64,000 bases of DNA from Rhodocyclaceae bacterium (GCA_023230455.1 JALNXH010000014.1:1-64000); one strand, 5' to 3'. Positions 23,607 through 32,382 are shown, counted from the first letter of the stretch. Numbers and translations are program-made. Notes: generated from the sequence alone by a model not told the origin.

Positions 23607-24474
23607 CCAAGACACTCCCAGGAAAAAAACATCGGCATTGTATGTGGTGGCGACGCCGCTTGGAAATCTGGCCGACATCACCCTGCGTGCCCTCGATATC
23701 CTTAGATTTGTCGATGCAGTGGCCTGCGAGGACACCCGCCACGCCCGACGTTTCCTCGACCACCACGGCATCCGCGCGGCGACCTTCGCGTTGCACGAGC
23801 ACAACGAACAGGAAGCCACCGCCAAGCTGATCGACCTGCTCGGCCAGGGCAAGGCTGTGGCATTGATCTCCGATGCCGGTACACCGGCTATTTCCGATCC
23901 CGGCGCGCGGGCTGTGGCGGTAGTGCAAGCCGCCGGTTTTCAGGTGATTCCTCTGCCGGGGCCGAATGCCATGGCTACCGCGCTGTCGGCCTCGGGAATC
24001 ACCGATCCACATTTCCTTTTCGTCGGATTCCTCCCATCCAAGCCGCAAGCCCGGCGTGCCGAGATCGAACGACTGAAGGACATCGATGCCGCGCTGGTGT
24101 TCTACGAGGCGCCGCATCGGATCAGCGAAACCGTAGCCGACCTGGCTGCGTTGCTGGAAGCGGATCGGCAACTGGTGGTGGCGCGGGAACTGACCAAGCT
24201 GTTCGAGCAGATCGTGCGCTTGCCGCTGGCCGAAGCACCGGGATGGTTGGCGGGCGATAGCAACCGGCAACGCGGCGAGTTCGTCCTGATCGTGTCCGCT
24301 TCGGCGCAACGTAGCGATCTGGGCGGCGAAGCGGAACGGGTGCTGCGTCTGTTGCTGGCCGAATTACCGGAATTGCCGACCAAGCAGGCGGCGAAGCTGG
24401 CGGCGGAGATCACCGGTGCGGCGAAAAACGAGCTTTATCAGCGTGCGCTGGCGATCAAGAGCGACGCTCGCTGA
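23596..24474 (+). CDS. rsmI: 16S rRNA 2'-O-methyltransferase RsmI
   Basis: 292-residue tetrapyrrole-methylase-fold enzyme that methylates the ribose of C1402 of 16S rRNA with S-adenosylmethionine. ALYVVATPLGNLADITLRAL at residues 12-31 and SDAGTPAISDPG around 95 are diagnostic. ATG 23596 is preceded by GGAGA 9 nt upstream. No later in-frame ATG would keep the N-terminal strand, so the overlap with yraN appears real. Confidence 0.95.
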   Translation: MSDIQDTPRKKTSALYVVATPLGNLADITLRALDILRFVDAVACEDTRHARRFLDHHGIRAATFALHEHNEQEATAKLIDLLGQGKAVALISDAGTPAISDPGARAVAVVQAAGFQVIPLPGPNAMATALSASGITDPHFLFVGFLPSKPQARRAEIERLKDIDAALVFYEAPHRISETVADLAALLEADRQLVVARELTKLFEQIVRLPLAEAPGWLAGDSNRQRGEFVLIVSASAQRSDLGGEAERVLRLLLAELPELPTKQAAKLAAEITGAAKNELYQRALAIKSDAR

Positions 24475-24482
24475 AGGGGGCG

Positions 24483-24923
24483 TCAGCCGAGCGCGTCGTT
24501 GACCTGTTCGTGAAACTCGGCCACGCTCACTGCCGTGTCGATTTCTCGGGGCAGCGCGTCGCGCACCGAGAACACGCCGAGAATCTTCTGCTGCGCGGTA
24601 ACGACGGGCAGGTGGCGGAAGCCGCGTTCGATCATGATCAGCACGGCGTCGGCGACCTTCGTCTCCGGCAGTACGCAATACGGGCTGCGCGTCATCACCT
24701 CGGCGACCGGGGTGACCTGCGGATCGATGTCCTTGGCCATCACCCGGGTCATCAGGTCGCGCTCGGTAAGAATTCCGATCAGTTCGTTGTTTGCGTCGAT
24801 GATCAGCACGCTGCCACAGTTGGCGCGGGTCATCACGCAAGCCGCCCGGTAGACGCTGTCCTGCGGCCCCAGGCTTATGACGTAGCGATGCGATAAGGAT
24901 TGATAAACAGTGCGTTCGCTCAT
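24483..24923 (-). CDS. CBS-domain pair protein
   Basis: 146 residues made almost entirely of two CBS domains (about 10-65 and 75-135), an adenosyl-ligand-binding Bateman module. Visible motifs are NNELIGILTERDLMTRVMA and ILGVFSVRDALPREI. No fused enzyme. AAGGAG is 7 nt before ATG 24923. Such proteins sense the adenylate or S-adenosylmethionine state in other bacteria; partner unknown here. It converges with rsmI with an 8-nt gap. Confidence 0.88.
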   Translation of the reverse strand: MSERTVYQSLSHRYVISLGPQDSVYRAACVMTRANCGSVLIIDANNELIGILTERDLMTRVMAKDIDPQVTPVAEVMTRSPYCVLPETKVADAVLIMIERGFRHLPVVTAQQKILGVFSVRDALPREIDTAVSVAEFHEQVNDALG

Positions 24924-25312
24924 GGTCTGGCTCCTTGCAAGAGAACTGCGACGTAACTTCGACGCAGCAACACGATCATTGTTCTAATTCTGTGTCCCGC
25001 CACCGACTCAAACCGCAGGGCGTGCTGCTCACATTACCCACTCCCGATGGACAAGCGCCAGTTTTATTCTAGGAAACCAGACTACCATCGGGGAAGGATT
25101 TTCGCCGAGGATTCCGGAGGCTCAATCGGGATTGGCTCGTCGCCATGTCAAAAATGTAACGCATCCGTTCGCGGGCCGCCTAATAGGCTTCTGCTGCCAG
25201 GGCAGAAATGGTAATGTGCCGCCCTTGGCGACCAAGATACCCCGCTGGGGTGGGGTTCGGGCGGTGGATCGCCGAAGTCGAGTGGCAAAAAATCTAGAGG
25301 AGCATTACTTTA
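24924..25312. other. 389-nt divergent intergenic region, no gene recognised
   Basis: Lies between the CBS gene (minus) and the aldehyde dehydrogenase gene (plus). An in-frame stretch from 25132 has no start context and overlaps the dehydrogenase, so I do not call it. A 6-bp dyad TTCTGC/GCAGAA (25189-25207) is present. AGAGGAG (25296-25302) is the dehydrogenase Shine-Dalgarno. I could not fix a promoter with confidence. Confidence 0.5.
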
Positions 25313-26749
25313 ATGGCTACAGATCATCAGACTTTTTTCATCGACGGCGGTTGGGTCAAGCCCGCCACGTCGAATCGTATGGACGTGATCAACGCGACCA
25401 CGGAAGAGGTGATCGGCAGCGTGCCCGATGGCAGCAATGCCGATATTGATCGGGCCGTCGCTGCCGCTCGCCGCGCTTTCAAAGAAGGCCCCTGGGCCTC
25501 CAGCACGCCGGCCGACCGCGGTGCGGCGCTCAACCGCCTGGCTGATGCCGTCGAAAAGCGTGGTGGGCAACTGGCGAAGACCGTGTCGATGCAGAACGGC
25601 ATGCCGATCAATGTTTCGGAACAGCTCGAAAGCGCCTTTGTGGTGGGCATGCTGCGCTACTATGGCGCGCTGGCTGCCGGTCTACAGGCCGAAGAAAGCC
25701 GCCCCTCGCCGATGGGTTTCACCTCCCTCGTCCGCCGCGAACCGGTCGGCGTGGTCGGCGCCATCGTGCCGTGGAACTTCCCCGTGGCGCTGTCGATCAT
25801 GAAGATCGGCCCCGCCCTGGCGGCCGGTTGCACCATGGTGATCAAGCCGTCTCCGGGCACGGTGCTGGACAGCTACCTGCTCGCCGAAGCGGCCGAAGAA
25901 GCCAAGCTGCCGCCGGGCGTACTCAACTGGGTGCCGGGCGGCCGCGAAGTCGGTGCCTATCTGGTCTCCCACCCGGGCATCGACAAGGTCGCCTTCACCG
26001 GCTCTACTGCCGCGGGGCGGATCATCGCCCAGGAGTGCGGCAAGCTGCTGCGCCCGGTGAGCCTGGAACTCGGCGGCAAGTCGGCCGCGATCATCCTCGA
26101 AGATGCGGATCTGAACACCGTGTTGGCGGCCATTCCGTCGGCGTCGATGCTCAACAGCGGTCAGGCCTGTTTTTCCGGCACCCGTGTGCTTGCACCGGCC
26201 AGCCGTTACAAGGAAATCGTCGATGCCTACGCGGCCACCGTTTCCTCATTCACGGTCGGCGATCCGCTGGATCATGCGACGGTGGTCGGCCCGATGGCGT
26301 CCGCCATTCATCGCGACCGCGTCAACGGCTACATCGCCAAGGGCAAGACCGAGGCCAAGCTGGTCGCTGGCGGCGGCAGTCCGGCGCAGAGCCGCGGCTG
26401 GTTCGTGCAGCCGACCGTGTTTGCCGATGTCGCCAACTCGGCGACCATCGCCCAGGAAGAAATCTTCGGGCCCGTGCTGTCGATCATCAAGTACGAAAAC
26501 GAAGACGACGCAGTGCGCATCGCCAACGATTCCGAGTACGGTCTGGGCGGTTCGGTCTGGTCGGTCGATCGCGAACGTGCTGCCAAACTGGCGCGCCGCA
26601 TCGAATCCGGCACCATCGGCATCAACGGCTACATGCCCGACATGAACGCTCCGTTCGGCGGCATCAAGGCCAGCGGTCTGGGTCGCGAGCTGGGTCCGGA
26701 ATCCATCGGCAGCTATCAGCAGTACAAGTCGATCTACATGCTCGGCTGA
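25313..26749 (+). CDS. NAD(P)-dependent aldehyde dehydrogenase
   Basis: 478 residues, full ALDH fold oxidising an aldehyde to the carboxylate. GAIVPWNFP and VAFTGSTAAGR mark the cofactor site. Catalytic Glu252 (LELGGKS) and Cys286 (SGQACFSGT) are spaced 34 residues apart as in ALDH2. PFGGIKASGLGRELG is near the end. The substrate cannot be read from the sequence; members of this group oxidise terpenoid or long-chain aldehydes in other bacteria, which is only suggestive. Monocistronic between a 389-nt gap and a strong terminator. Confidence 0.92.
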   Translation: MATDHQTFFIDGGWVKPATSNRMDVINATTEEVIGSVPDGSNADIDRAVAAARRAFKEGPWASSTPADRGAALNRLADAVEKRGGQLAKTVSMQNGMPINVSEQLESAFVVGMLRYYGALAAGLQAEESRPSPMGFTSLVRREPVGVVGAIVPWNFPVALSIMKIGPALAAGCTMVIKPSPGTVLDSYLLAEAAEEAKLPPGVLNWVPGGREVGAYLVSHPGIDKVAFTGSTAAGRIIAQECGKLLRPVSLELGGKSAAIILEDADLNTVLAAIPSASMLNSGQACFSGTRVLAPASRYKEIVDAYAATVSSFTVGDPLDHATVVGPMASAIHRDRVNGYIAKGKTEAKLVAGGGSPAQSRGWFVQPTVFADVANSATIAQEEIFGPVLSIIKYENEDDAVRIANDSEYGLGGSVWSVDRERAAKLARRIESGTIGINGYMPDMNAPFGGIKASGLGRELGPESIGSYQQYKSIYMLG

Positions 26750-26775
26750 GTATTCCGGCTGGGGATACTCGATGA

Positions 26776-26810
26776 AAAACGCCGGCCGCCTAAATGCGGC
26801 CGGCGTTTTT
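26776..26810. terminator. Bidirectional terminator between aldehyde dehydrogenase and radical SAM genes
   Basis: AAAACGCCGGCCGC / GCGGCCGGCGTTTT pair perfectly over 14 bp with a 6-nt loop, flanked by A and T runs on the two sides. The flanking genes converge. Confidence 0.93.
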
Positions 26811-26830
26811 CCCTTGGAATTGCCGGTTCC

Positions 26831-28738
26831 TCAGGTGGCTCGGGCCAGCGCCTTGGCAATTCGGTGGCGCCCGACCTGCGTCCGCGGCACCCGTACATCG
26901 AACCAATGGCGCACGTCCTCTTCCAGTCCGATGCCGTGCATGTAGTTATAGAGCGCCTTGTTGAGCGCCTTGCCCAGTGCATCATGGTCCGCTCCGGTCG
27001 GATCGATGAAGCCCACGTCGTTCCTGGCGAAAGTCGCGTGGGGCAGGGGCTGTAGGGTGATGCCGTATTCCTCTGGGTTGCGGCCGACCGGCGAATGCAC
27101 CGTGCACGCGAATCGGTGAAAGAATCCTGACTGAATGCAGCCAGCTTCGAACAGTTGGCGTACGTATTCCAGCGCATCCACCGTATCCTGAACCGTCTGT
27201 GTCGGGAAGCCGTACATCAGGTAGGCATGCACCAGGATGCCGGCGTCGCTGAAGGCGTGAGTGACGCGTGCCACCTGATCCACTGAGACGCCTTTCTTCA
27301 TCAACTGTAGCAGTCGGTCGGAGGCCACTTCGAGACCACCGGACACGGCGATGCAGCCGCTCTCGGCGAGCAGCTCGCAGAGTTCGGAGGTGAAGGATTT
27401 TTCGAAGCGGACATTGCCCCACCATGAAATTGCTCGATTGCGCCGCCGCAGTTCCTCCGCCAACGCCCTGAGGCCTTTCGGCGGTGCCGCCTCGTCTACG
27501 AAATGAAAACCGGTCTGGCCGGTCTCGGCGATGATGGTTTCGATCCGGTCGGCCAGCGTACTCGCCGCGACGGTGTCGTAGCGGGCGATGTAGTCGAGGC
27601 CGACATCGCAGAAGCTGCATTTCTTCCAATAGCAGCCGTGGGCCACGGTGAGCTTGTTCCAGCGCCCGTCGGACCAGAGCCGGTGCATCGGGTTGAGCAT
27701 GTCGAGCAGCGACAGATAGCGGTCTTGCAGCAGGCCGTCCCAAGTCGGCGTGCCGGCCTCGGCGAAGGGCACATCGGGTTCGGCATGATTGCAGTAGCGC
27801 ACCGTGGCGGTCTGTCCGTCGCGCAGAAAGGTGCGTACCAGGTGCTGCTGCGGCCGCTCGCCGCGCAAATGTTCGAGCAGCGCCAGCAGCGGCCGCTCGC
27901 CGTCGTCGAGCGTGACGTAGTCGAAATAGTCGAATACCCGCGGTTCGGCCAGTTCGCGCAATTCGGTGTTGACGAAACCGCCGCCGAGAACCGTAATGAT
28001 CCGCGGGTCGTGTGCCTTGATCGCCTGGGCGATGCGGAACGCGGCGTAGACATTGCCCGGGAACGGCGTCGAGATCAGTACCAGTTGCGGTGTATGGCGG
28101 GCAAGGGCCTCCGCAGTCAACATGCGCAGCGTGTCGTCGATCAGATTCGTCGGCGCTGCCAATGCCGCGGCCAGCGGATCGAAGGTGGGCTGGCTCTGGG
28201 CCAGCGATTCGGCATAGCGGACGAATTCGAAGCGCGGGTCGACGGCCTCGCGCAGCACGTCGGCAATGTCATTCAAGAACAGCGTCGCCAGATGTCGCGC
28301 GCGATCTTGTATGCCGAGCGAACCGAAGGCCCAGGCAAGGGGATCGCCGCCATCGGGATCGTCGGGGTCGACATACACGTCGAGCGACTGGAAGCGCGGC
28401 CCTTCGGGCAAGAACAGACGTCCGGCGATGCGGTATGCGGCGCTCGGGTCGCGGCCCTGGAGGAAGGCTACGGCCGGTCCGATGCTGGCCGCGTAGCGAT
28501 CGAAGCGCGCGTCGAACGCGGTGAGCCGTGGCGAACGGCTGCTCGCCGGTAGTGCGCTGATGCAGGTGCGCACCGCACGCAGACCCTCCACCGAAAAAAG
28601 CGCCAGCACAAGGCCCAGGGCGAGATCTTGCTGAACTGCATTGATGCCGCGCGAGCGCAGAAACCCGGTCAGGTAGGCGGTGGACGGATAGGGCGTATTG
28701 AGTTGTGTCATCGGTGGGATGACAGAGAGGACGCGCAT
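26831..28738 (-). CDS. B12-binding-type radical SAM protein, function unknown
   Basis: 635 residues. The N-terminal half has a cobalamin-binding-like Rossmann region (LVLISTPFPGNVYAAF, ITVLGGGFVNTE) but no DxHxxG lower-ligand motif. The radical SAM core follows with Cys369, Cys374 and Cys377, a CX4CX2C spacing instead of the usual CX3CX2C. A later stretch (VSGGLEVASDRLLQLMKKG, HAYLMYGFPTQT) fits the core. ATG 28738 was chosen because the N-terminal strand MRVLSVIPP starts there. Substrate unknown; neighbours do not help. Confidence 0.85.
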   Translation of the reverse strand: MRVLSVIPPMTQLNTPYPSTAYLTGFLRSRGINAVQQDLALGLVLALFSVEGLRAVRTCISALPASSRSPRLTAFDARFDRYAASIGPAVAFLQGRDPSAAYRIAGRLFLPEGPRFQSLDVYVDPDDPDGGDPLAWAFGSLGIQDRARHLATLFLNDIADVLREAVDPRFEFVRYAESLAQSQPTFDPLAAALAAPTNLIDDTLRMLTAEALARHTPQLVLISTPFPGNVYAAFRIAQAIKAHDPRIITVLGGGFVNTELRELAEPRVFDYFDYVTLDDGERPLLALLEHLRGERPQQHLVRTFLRDGQTATVRYCNHAEPDVPFAEAGTPTWDGLLQDRYLSLLDMLNPMHRLWSDGRWNKLTVAHGCYWKKCSFCDVGLDYIARYDTVAASTLADRIETIIAETGQTGFHFVDEAAPPKGLRALAEELRRRNRAISWWGNVRFEKSFTSELCELLAESGCIAVSGGLEVASDRLLQLMKKGVSVDQVARVTHAFSDAGILVHAYLMYGFPTQTVQDTVDALEYVRQLFEAGCIQSGFFHRFACTVHSPVGRNPEEYGITLQPLPHATFARNDVGFIDPTGADHDALGKALNKALYNYMHGIGLEEDVRHWFDVRVPRTQVGRHRIAKALARAT

Positions 28739-28845
28739 GTGAGGTCGGTGCCGGTCAGCGAACGCAAAGCCGGATGATAGCGGGTCGGGAAGCCGCAGCC
28801 GCAACACACAGACTGCCGGCGAGCCGGATTTGCGATAATCGGCGC

Positions 28846-29895
28846 ATGACTAGCCCAACCTCCCTTACCCTCACCCGGCCCGACGACTGGCATCTGCATC
28901 TGCGCGATGGCGCTGCCATGAGGGCGGTTCTGCCCGATACCGCGCGCCGCTTCGGTCGTGCCATCGTCATGCCCAACCTGAAGCCGCCGGTGACTACCGT
29001 GGCCCTGGCCGCCGCCTACCGCGAACGCATTCTGGAGGCATTACCGGCGGGCCTTGTATTTGAGCCGCTGATGACGCTCTACCTGACCGACAACACATCA
29101 CCGGGCGAGGTCGACGCGGCGAAGGCCAGCGGCTTCGTTCATGGCATAAAGCTCTATCCGGCCGGCGCCACCACCAATTCGGATGTTGGGGTGACCGACC
29201 TGGCCAAGTGCAGCGCCGTGCTGGCGCGCATGGAAACGTTGGGGGTGCCACTGCTGGTGCATGGCGAAGTGACCGATCCAGCGGTGGACGTGTTCGACCG
29301 TGAAGCTGCCTTCATCGATACCGTGTTGGTGCCGCTGTTGCGCGATTTTCCGGGTCTGCGTGTGGTGCTGGAGCACATCACCACACGGGAAGGGGCGCAG
29401 TTCGTCGTTGCAGCCGGTGCCAACGTCGCTGCGACCATCACCGCTCACCACCTGCTGCTCAACCGCAACGCGCTTTTCGCCGGCGGTATCCGCCCGCACC
29501 ATTACTGCCTGCCGGTGCTCAAGCGCGATCTGCATCGTCGGGCGCTGGTGGCGGCCGCGACGTCTGGCAATCCCCGGTTTTTTCTCGGCACCGACTCGGC
29601 GCCGCATGCGAGAAGCGCCAAGGAACACGCCTGCGGCTGTGCCGGCTGCTATACGGCCCATGCCGGTATCGAACTGTATGCCGAAGCTTTCGAGGCCGCT
29701 CGTGCGCTGGAGAAACTGGAAGCTTTTGCCAGCTTTCACGGCGCGGATTTCTACGGCCTGCCCCGTAACCGGCAGCGCATCACGTTGCTGAAACAGGCGT
29801 CGCAGGTGCCAGCGGCCCTGCCCTATGCTGACGGCGACGCGCTGGTGCCGCTGCGCGCCGGCGAAACGGTCGGTTGGACATTGTCGGAGGAGTAG
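28846..29895 (+). CDS. pyrC: Dihydroorotase
   Basis: 349-residue class II dihydroorotase, which closes carbamoyl aspartate to dihydroorotate in pyrimidine synthesis. Zinc ligands are visible: HLHLRDG near residue 15, the carbamylated Lys in GIKLYPAGAT, His in LLVHGEV and VLEHITT, and Asp in GTDSAPH. The start at 28846 has no Shine-Dalgarno; GATAAT (28834-28839) lies 6 nt before it, so the message may be leaderless. Confidence 0.97.
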   Translation: MTSPTSLTLTRPDDWHLHLRDGAAMRAVLPDTARRFGRAIVMPNLKPPVTTVALAAAYRERILEALPAGLVFEPLMTLYLTDNTSPGEVDAAKASGFVHGIKLYPAGATTNSDVGVTDLAKCSAVLARMETLGVPLLVHGEVTDPAVDVFDREAAFIDTVLVPLLRDFPGLRVVLEHITTREGAQFVVAAGANVAATITAHHLLLNRNALFAGGIRPHHYCLPVLKRDLHRRALVAAATSGNPRFFLGTDSAPHARSAKEHACGCAGCYTAHAGIELYAEAFEAARALEKLEAFASFHGADFYGLPRNRQRITLLKQASQVPAALPYADGDALVPLRAGETVGWTLSEE

Positions 29896-29897
29896 CC

Positions 29898-30320
29898 ATG
29901 CGCCGTGTTTTCTGCGTTCTCTTCGTCCTGTGGCTGGCCGCGTGCGGCCGAGACGATTCGGCGTCGTACATGGTCAGCGGCAACCGCGATCATGCGCTCA
30001 GCCTGTTCCGCACAAAGGCTTGGTACTGGAGCGATTGGGAGTTGGCCCTGGTCGTCGCCCGCCAGCCCGAATGCTTGCGCCGCCATCTGCTGGCGGTAGC
30101 GCCGGCCGCGGGGGAATTCAAGGTCGAGCTTTACCGCACTGGCGAGGGCGGCTTCATTTTGCATCAGGACCGGAACTGGTTCGTTGCCGAGACAGGAAAG
30201 TGCCGGATGCAAGCGTTCAAGACCCCGCCGCCGGAACCCGGCGAGTTGCTTGGCAGTTGGACCGACAGCGACGGCGGTTTCAAATTCGTTGCCGCCGCCG
30301 TGCCTGCCGCTTCGCGTTGA
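29898..30320 (+). CDS. Small hypothetical lipoprotein
   Basis: 140 residues with a lipoprotein signal (FVLWLAACG, lipidated Cys at about residue 17). The mature part has WYWSDWELALVVARQPECLRRH and two further cysteines. I do not recognise a domain. GGAGGAG precedes ATG 29898, which lies 2 nt after the pyrC stop, so the two are co-transcribed. Cellular role unknown. Confidence 0.75.
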   Translation: MRRVFCVLFVLWLAACGRDDSASYMVSGNRDHALSLFRTKAWYWSDWELALVVARQPECLRRHLLAVAPAAGEFKVELYRTGEGGFILHQDRNWFVAETGKCRMQAFKTPPPEPGELLGSWTDSDGGFKFVAAAVPAASR

Positions 30321-30375
30321 TTCTCCGCTTTTCCATCGAGCGCCCGTTAGGTCGGGCATGCCGTACCATCCGGGC

Positions 30376-30381
30376 TACAAT
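30376..30381 (+). promoter_or_regulatory. -10 element of the rnpB promoter
   Basis: TACAAT ends 6 nt before the inferred RNA 5' end at 30388, the expected distance. The -35 region (around 30352-30358, TCGGGCA) is poor. Confidence 0.65.
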
Positions 30382-30387
30382 GGCCGC

Positions 30388-30761
30388 GGGAAGTTCGCTA
30401 GGCAGTCGCTGTGAGCGCAAGCTCATGGAGGAAAGTCCGGGCCCCATAGAGCGGGATGCTGGCTAACGGCCAGGCGTTATAAGCAGCGGCAACGCTGCCC
30501 AAGGCGACAGACAGTGCAACAGAAAACATACCGCCGATGGCCCCGCGAGGGGATCAGGTAAGGTTGAAATGGTGGGGTAAGAGCCCACCGCGGACGTGGC
30601 GACACGGACGGCACGGCAAACCTCATCCGGGGCAAGGCCAAATAGGGGAGCAATAGGCGTGGCTCGCGCTGCTCCCGGGTAGGCTGCTAGAGGCCGTCGG
30701 TAACGGCGGCCCCAGAGGAATGACTGTCCACGACAGAACCCGGCTTATCGGCGGGCTTCCC
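30388..30761 (+). ncRNA. rnpB: RNase P RNA, bacterial class A
   Basis: About 374 nt. The ends pair into a 12-bp P1 helix (GGGAAGTTCGCT with GGCGGGCTTCCC, including G-U pairs). Conserved region I (GAGGAAAGTCCGGGC at about 30427) and the later GGTAAGAGCCCACC and CAGAACCCGGCTTAT segments are present. It is the catalytic RNA that matures tRNA 5' ends. Exact ends are inferred from P1 pairing. Confidence 0.95.
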
Positions 30762-30911
30762 ACCTCATTCTCCTCAATTCCAGTAAAACTTCTAACAAAT
30801 CACTTTGGGTTTGCTTTCTATCCTTATTGATTTTTAATAGAAAAATTATTTCAATTTTTCTCGAGCAGACCTCTAAGTCCTTGTTGGCACTGCAAAAAGC
30901 AGTGAATTCCC
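30762..30911. other. AT-rich spacer with two dyads, upstream of the dcw promoter
   Basis: No gene. The stretch is strikingly AT-rich against its surroundings. It contains AGAAAAATT/AATTTTTCT (30839-30861, 9-bp arms, 5-nt loop) and CACTGC/GCAGTG (30888-30904, 6-bp arms, AAAAA loop), the latter ending 7 nt before the mraZ -35. The first could help end rnpB or act as an UP-like element; the second could be an operator. Both roles are inference. Confidence 0.6.
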
Positions 30912-30940
30912 TTGACGTCCCAAAGAATGGGTAATAAAGT
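30912..30940 (+). promoter_or_regulatory. Sigma70 promoter of the dcw cluster
   Basis: TTGACG (30912-30917), 17-bp spacer, TAAAGT (30935-30940). The mraZ ATG is at 31000, giving a leader of about 53 nt. The -10 shares its last base with the first MraZ repeat. Confidence 0.85.
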
Positions 30941-30963
30941 GGGAACAAGTGGGGAATGGTGGG
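30940..30963 (+). promoter_or_regulatory. MraZ operator: three TGGG repeats at 10-bp period
   Basis: TGGG occurs at 30940, 30950 and 30960, separated by exactly 6 nt (AACAAG, GAATGG). This is the arrangement known as the MraZ box, bound by MraZ in E. coli and other bacteria to repress the cluster. It covers the end of the -10 and the start site. A fourth TGGG at 30928 is out of phase (12 bp). Confidence 0.9.
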
Positions 30964-30999
30964 AATTTATTGTGAATTTCCCCAGGCGAGAGGGGTCGA

Positions 31000-31461
31000 A
31001 TGTTCCAGGGAGCAACATCGCTGAATCTGGATGCCAAGGGACGCATGGCTGTTCCAGCACGCCATCGCGATGTCTTGTCAAACGCCGGAACGACTGAGTC
31101 CGCTGGCCGCCTGATTCTGACGACCCATCCACATCGCTGTCTGTTGCTTTATCCGGAGCCCGCCTGGGCGCCGATTCGCGACCAGATTCTTGCTGCACCC
31201 TCCTTCGATCCCCGTTCGGCCGCGGCCAAGCGCGTGCTGGTCGGCAATGCTCGCGAAGAGTCGATGGACGCGGCCGGACGGTTGCTGATCGCGCCGGAAC
31301 TGCGCGATTACGCCGGCTTTGAGAAACAGGTTTGGCTGGTCGGCATGGGCAGCCATTTCGAGATATGGAGCGACGCCGGCTGGAAACGCCAGCACGAAGC
31401 GGCGTTCGATGCCTTGGTCAGTCATGAACCGCCCCCGGGATTCGAGGGCATTTCGCTGTGA
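31000..31461 (+). CDS. mraZ: Transcriptional regulator MraZ
   Basis: 153 residues. Two SpoVT/AbrB-like halves each carry the family DxKGR-type motif: LDAKGRMAVPARHR at 10-23 and MDAAGRLLIAPELR at about 89. MraZ forms a ring oligomer that binds the TGGG repeats at 30940-30963 and represses its own operon. Its stop overlaps the rsmH GTG. Confidence 0.96.
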   Translation: MFQGATSLNLDAKGRMAVPARHRDVLSNAGTTESAGRLILTTHPHRCLLLYPEPAWAPIRDQILAAPSFDPRSAAAKRVLVGNAREESMDAAGRLLIAPELRDYAGFEKQVWLVGMGSHFEIWSDAGWKRQHEAAFDALVSHEPPPGFEGISL

Positions 31462-32381
31462 CCGGCGGCCACGTCAGCGTGTTGCTGGCGGAGGCGATCG
31501 AGGCCCTGAACATTCATTCCGCAGGGACTTACGTCGATGCCACGTTCGGCCGCGGCGGCCACAGCCGGGAAATTCTCTCCCGGCTCGGCCCACAGGGGCG
31601 GCTGATCGCGCTCGATCGAGACCCGGCAGCGATTGCCGCCGGTCAGGCTGTGCGCGACCCGCGTTTTACGCTCGTCCATTCCTGGTTCGGCGGTCTGGAT
31701 CAGGTGATGGACGGGTTGGGGGTTGCGCAGGCGAATGGCGTCCTGATGGATATCGGCGTGTCCAGTCCGCAACTCGACGAGGGTGGCAGGGGATTCAGTT
31801 TTCGCTTCGATGCGCCGCTCGACATGCGCATGGATACGAGCCAGGGAGAAACCGCGGCGGAGTGGCTGGCGCGGGCCGAGCAACGTGAGATAGAGGAGGT
31901 ACTGAGAGACTATGGCGAAGAACGGTTTGCTCATGCGATTGCAAAGGCGGTTGTGGCTGCTCGGAGCGCAGGTGGTATTGCAACCACAGGGGAATTTGCC
32001 GCGCTCGTGGAAAAAGCCGTGCGCACGCGGGAACCGGGCCAGCACCCGGCGACGCGCAGCTTCCAGGGGCTGCGGATTTTCATCAATCGCGAACTTGAGG
32101 AGTTGTCGCTAGTCTTGCCGAACGCCGTAGCGCGCCTTGCGCGCGGCGGTCGGCTGGTGGTCATCAGCTTCCACTCTCTAGAAGATCGCATCGTCAAACA
32201 GTTCATGCGCGATCAGGCCCATTCCCTCCAGCCGCCGAAAGGCGTTCCGGTGCGGGCCGCAGACCTGCCGCCGCCGCGGATGCGTCTGGTCGGCAAGGCA
32301 GTCAAGGCTTCGGCTGCCGAAGTGGCGGCCAATCCGCGCGCGCGCAGCGCCGTGATGCGGGTGGCGGAAAAGGTGAGCTGA
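31458..32381 (+). CDS. rsmH: 16S rRNA m4C1402 methyltransferase RsmH
   Basis: 307 residues, S-adenosylmethionine-dependent N4-methylation of C1402 of 16S rRNA. HVSVLLAEAIEAL, YVDATFGRGGHSREIL and VISFHSLEDRIVKQFM are diagnostic. GTG start overlapping the mraZ TGA. RsmI, which methylates the ribose of the same nucleotide, is encoded at 23596-24474. Confidence 0.97.
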   Translation: MTGGHVSVLLAEAIEALNIHSAGTYVDATFGRGGHSREILSRLGPQGRLIALDRDPAAIAAGQAVRDPRFTLVHSWFGGLDQVMDGLGVAQANGVLMDIGVSSPQLDEGGRGFSFRFDAPLDMRMDTSQGETAAEWLARAEQREIEEVLRDYGEERFAHAIAKAVVAARSAGGIATTGEFAALVEKAVRTREPGQHPATRSFQGLRIFINRELEELSLVLPNAVARLARGGRLVVISFHSLEDRIVKQFMRDQAHSLQPPKGVPVRAADLPPPRMRLVGKAVKASAAEVAANPRARSAVMRVAEKVS

Positions 32382-32382
32382 G

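Noticed and set aside
25132..25449. Plus-strand open frame upstream of and overlapping the aldehyde dehydrogenase gene
   Set aside because: No Shine-Dalgarno, odd composition, no recognisable protein, and it overlaps a certain gene in another frame.
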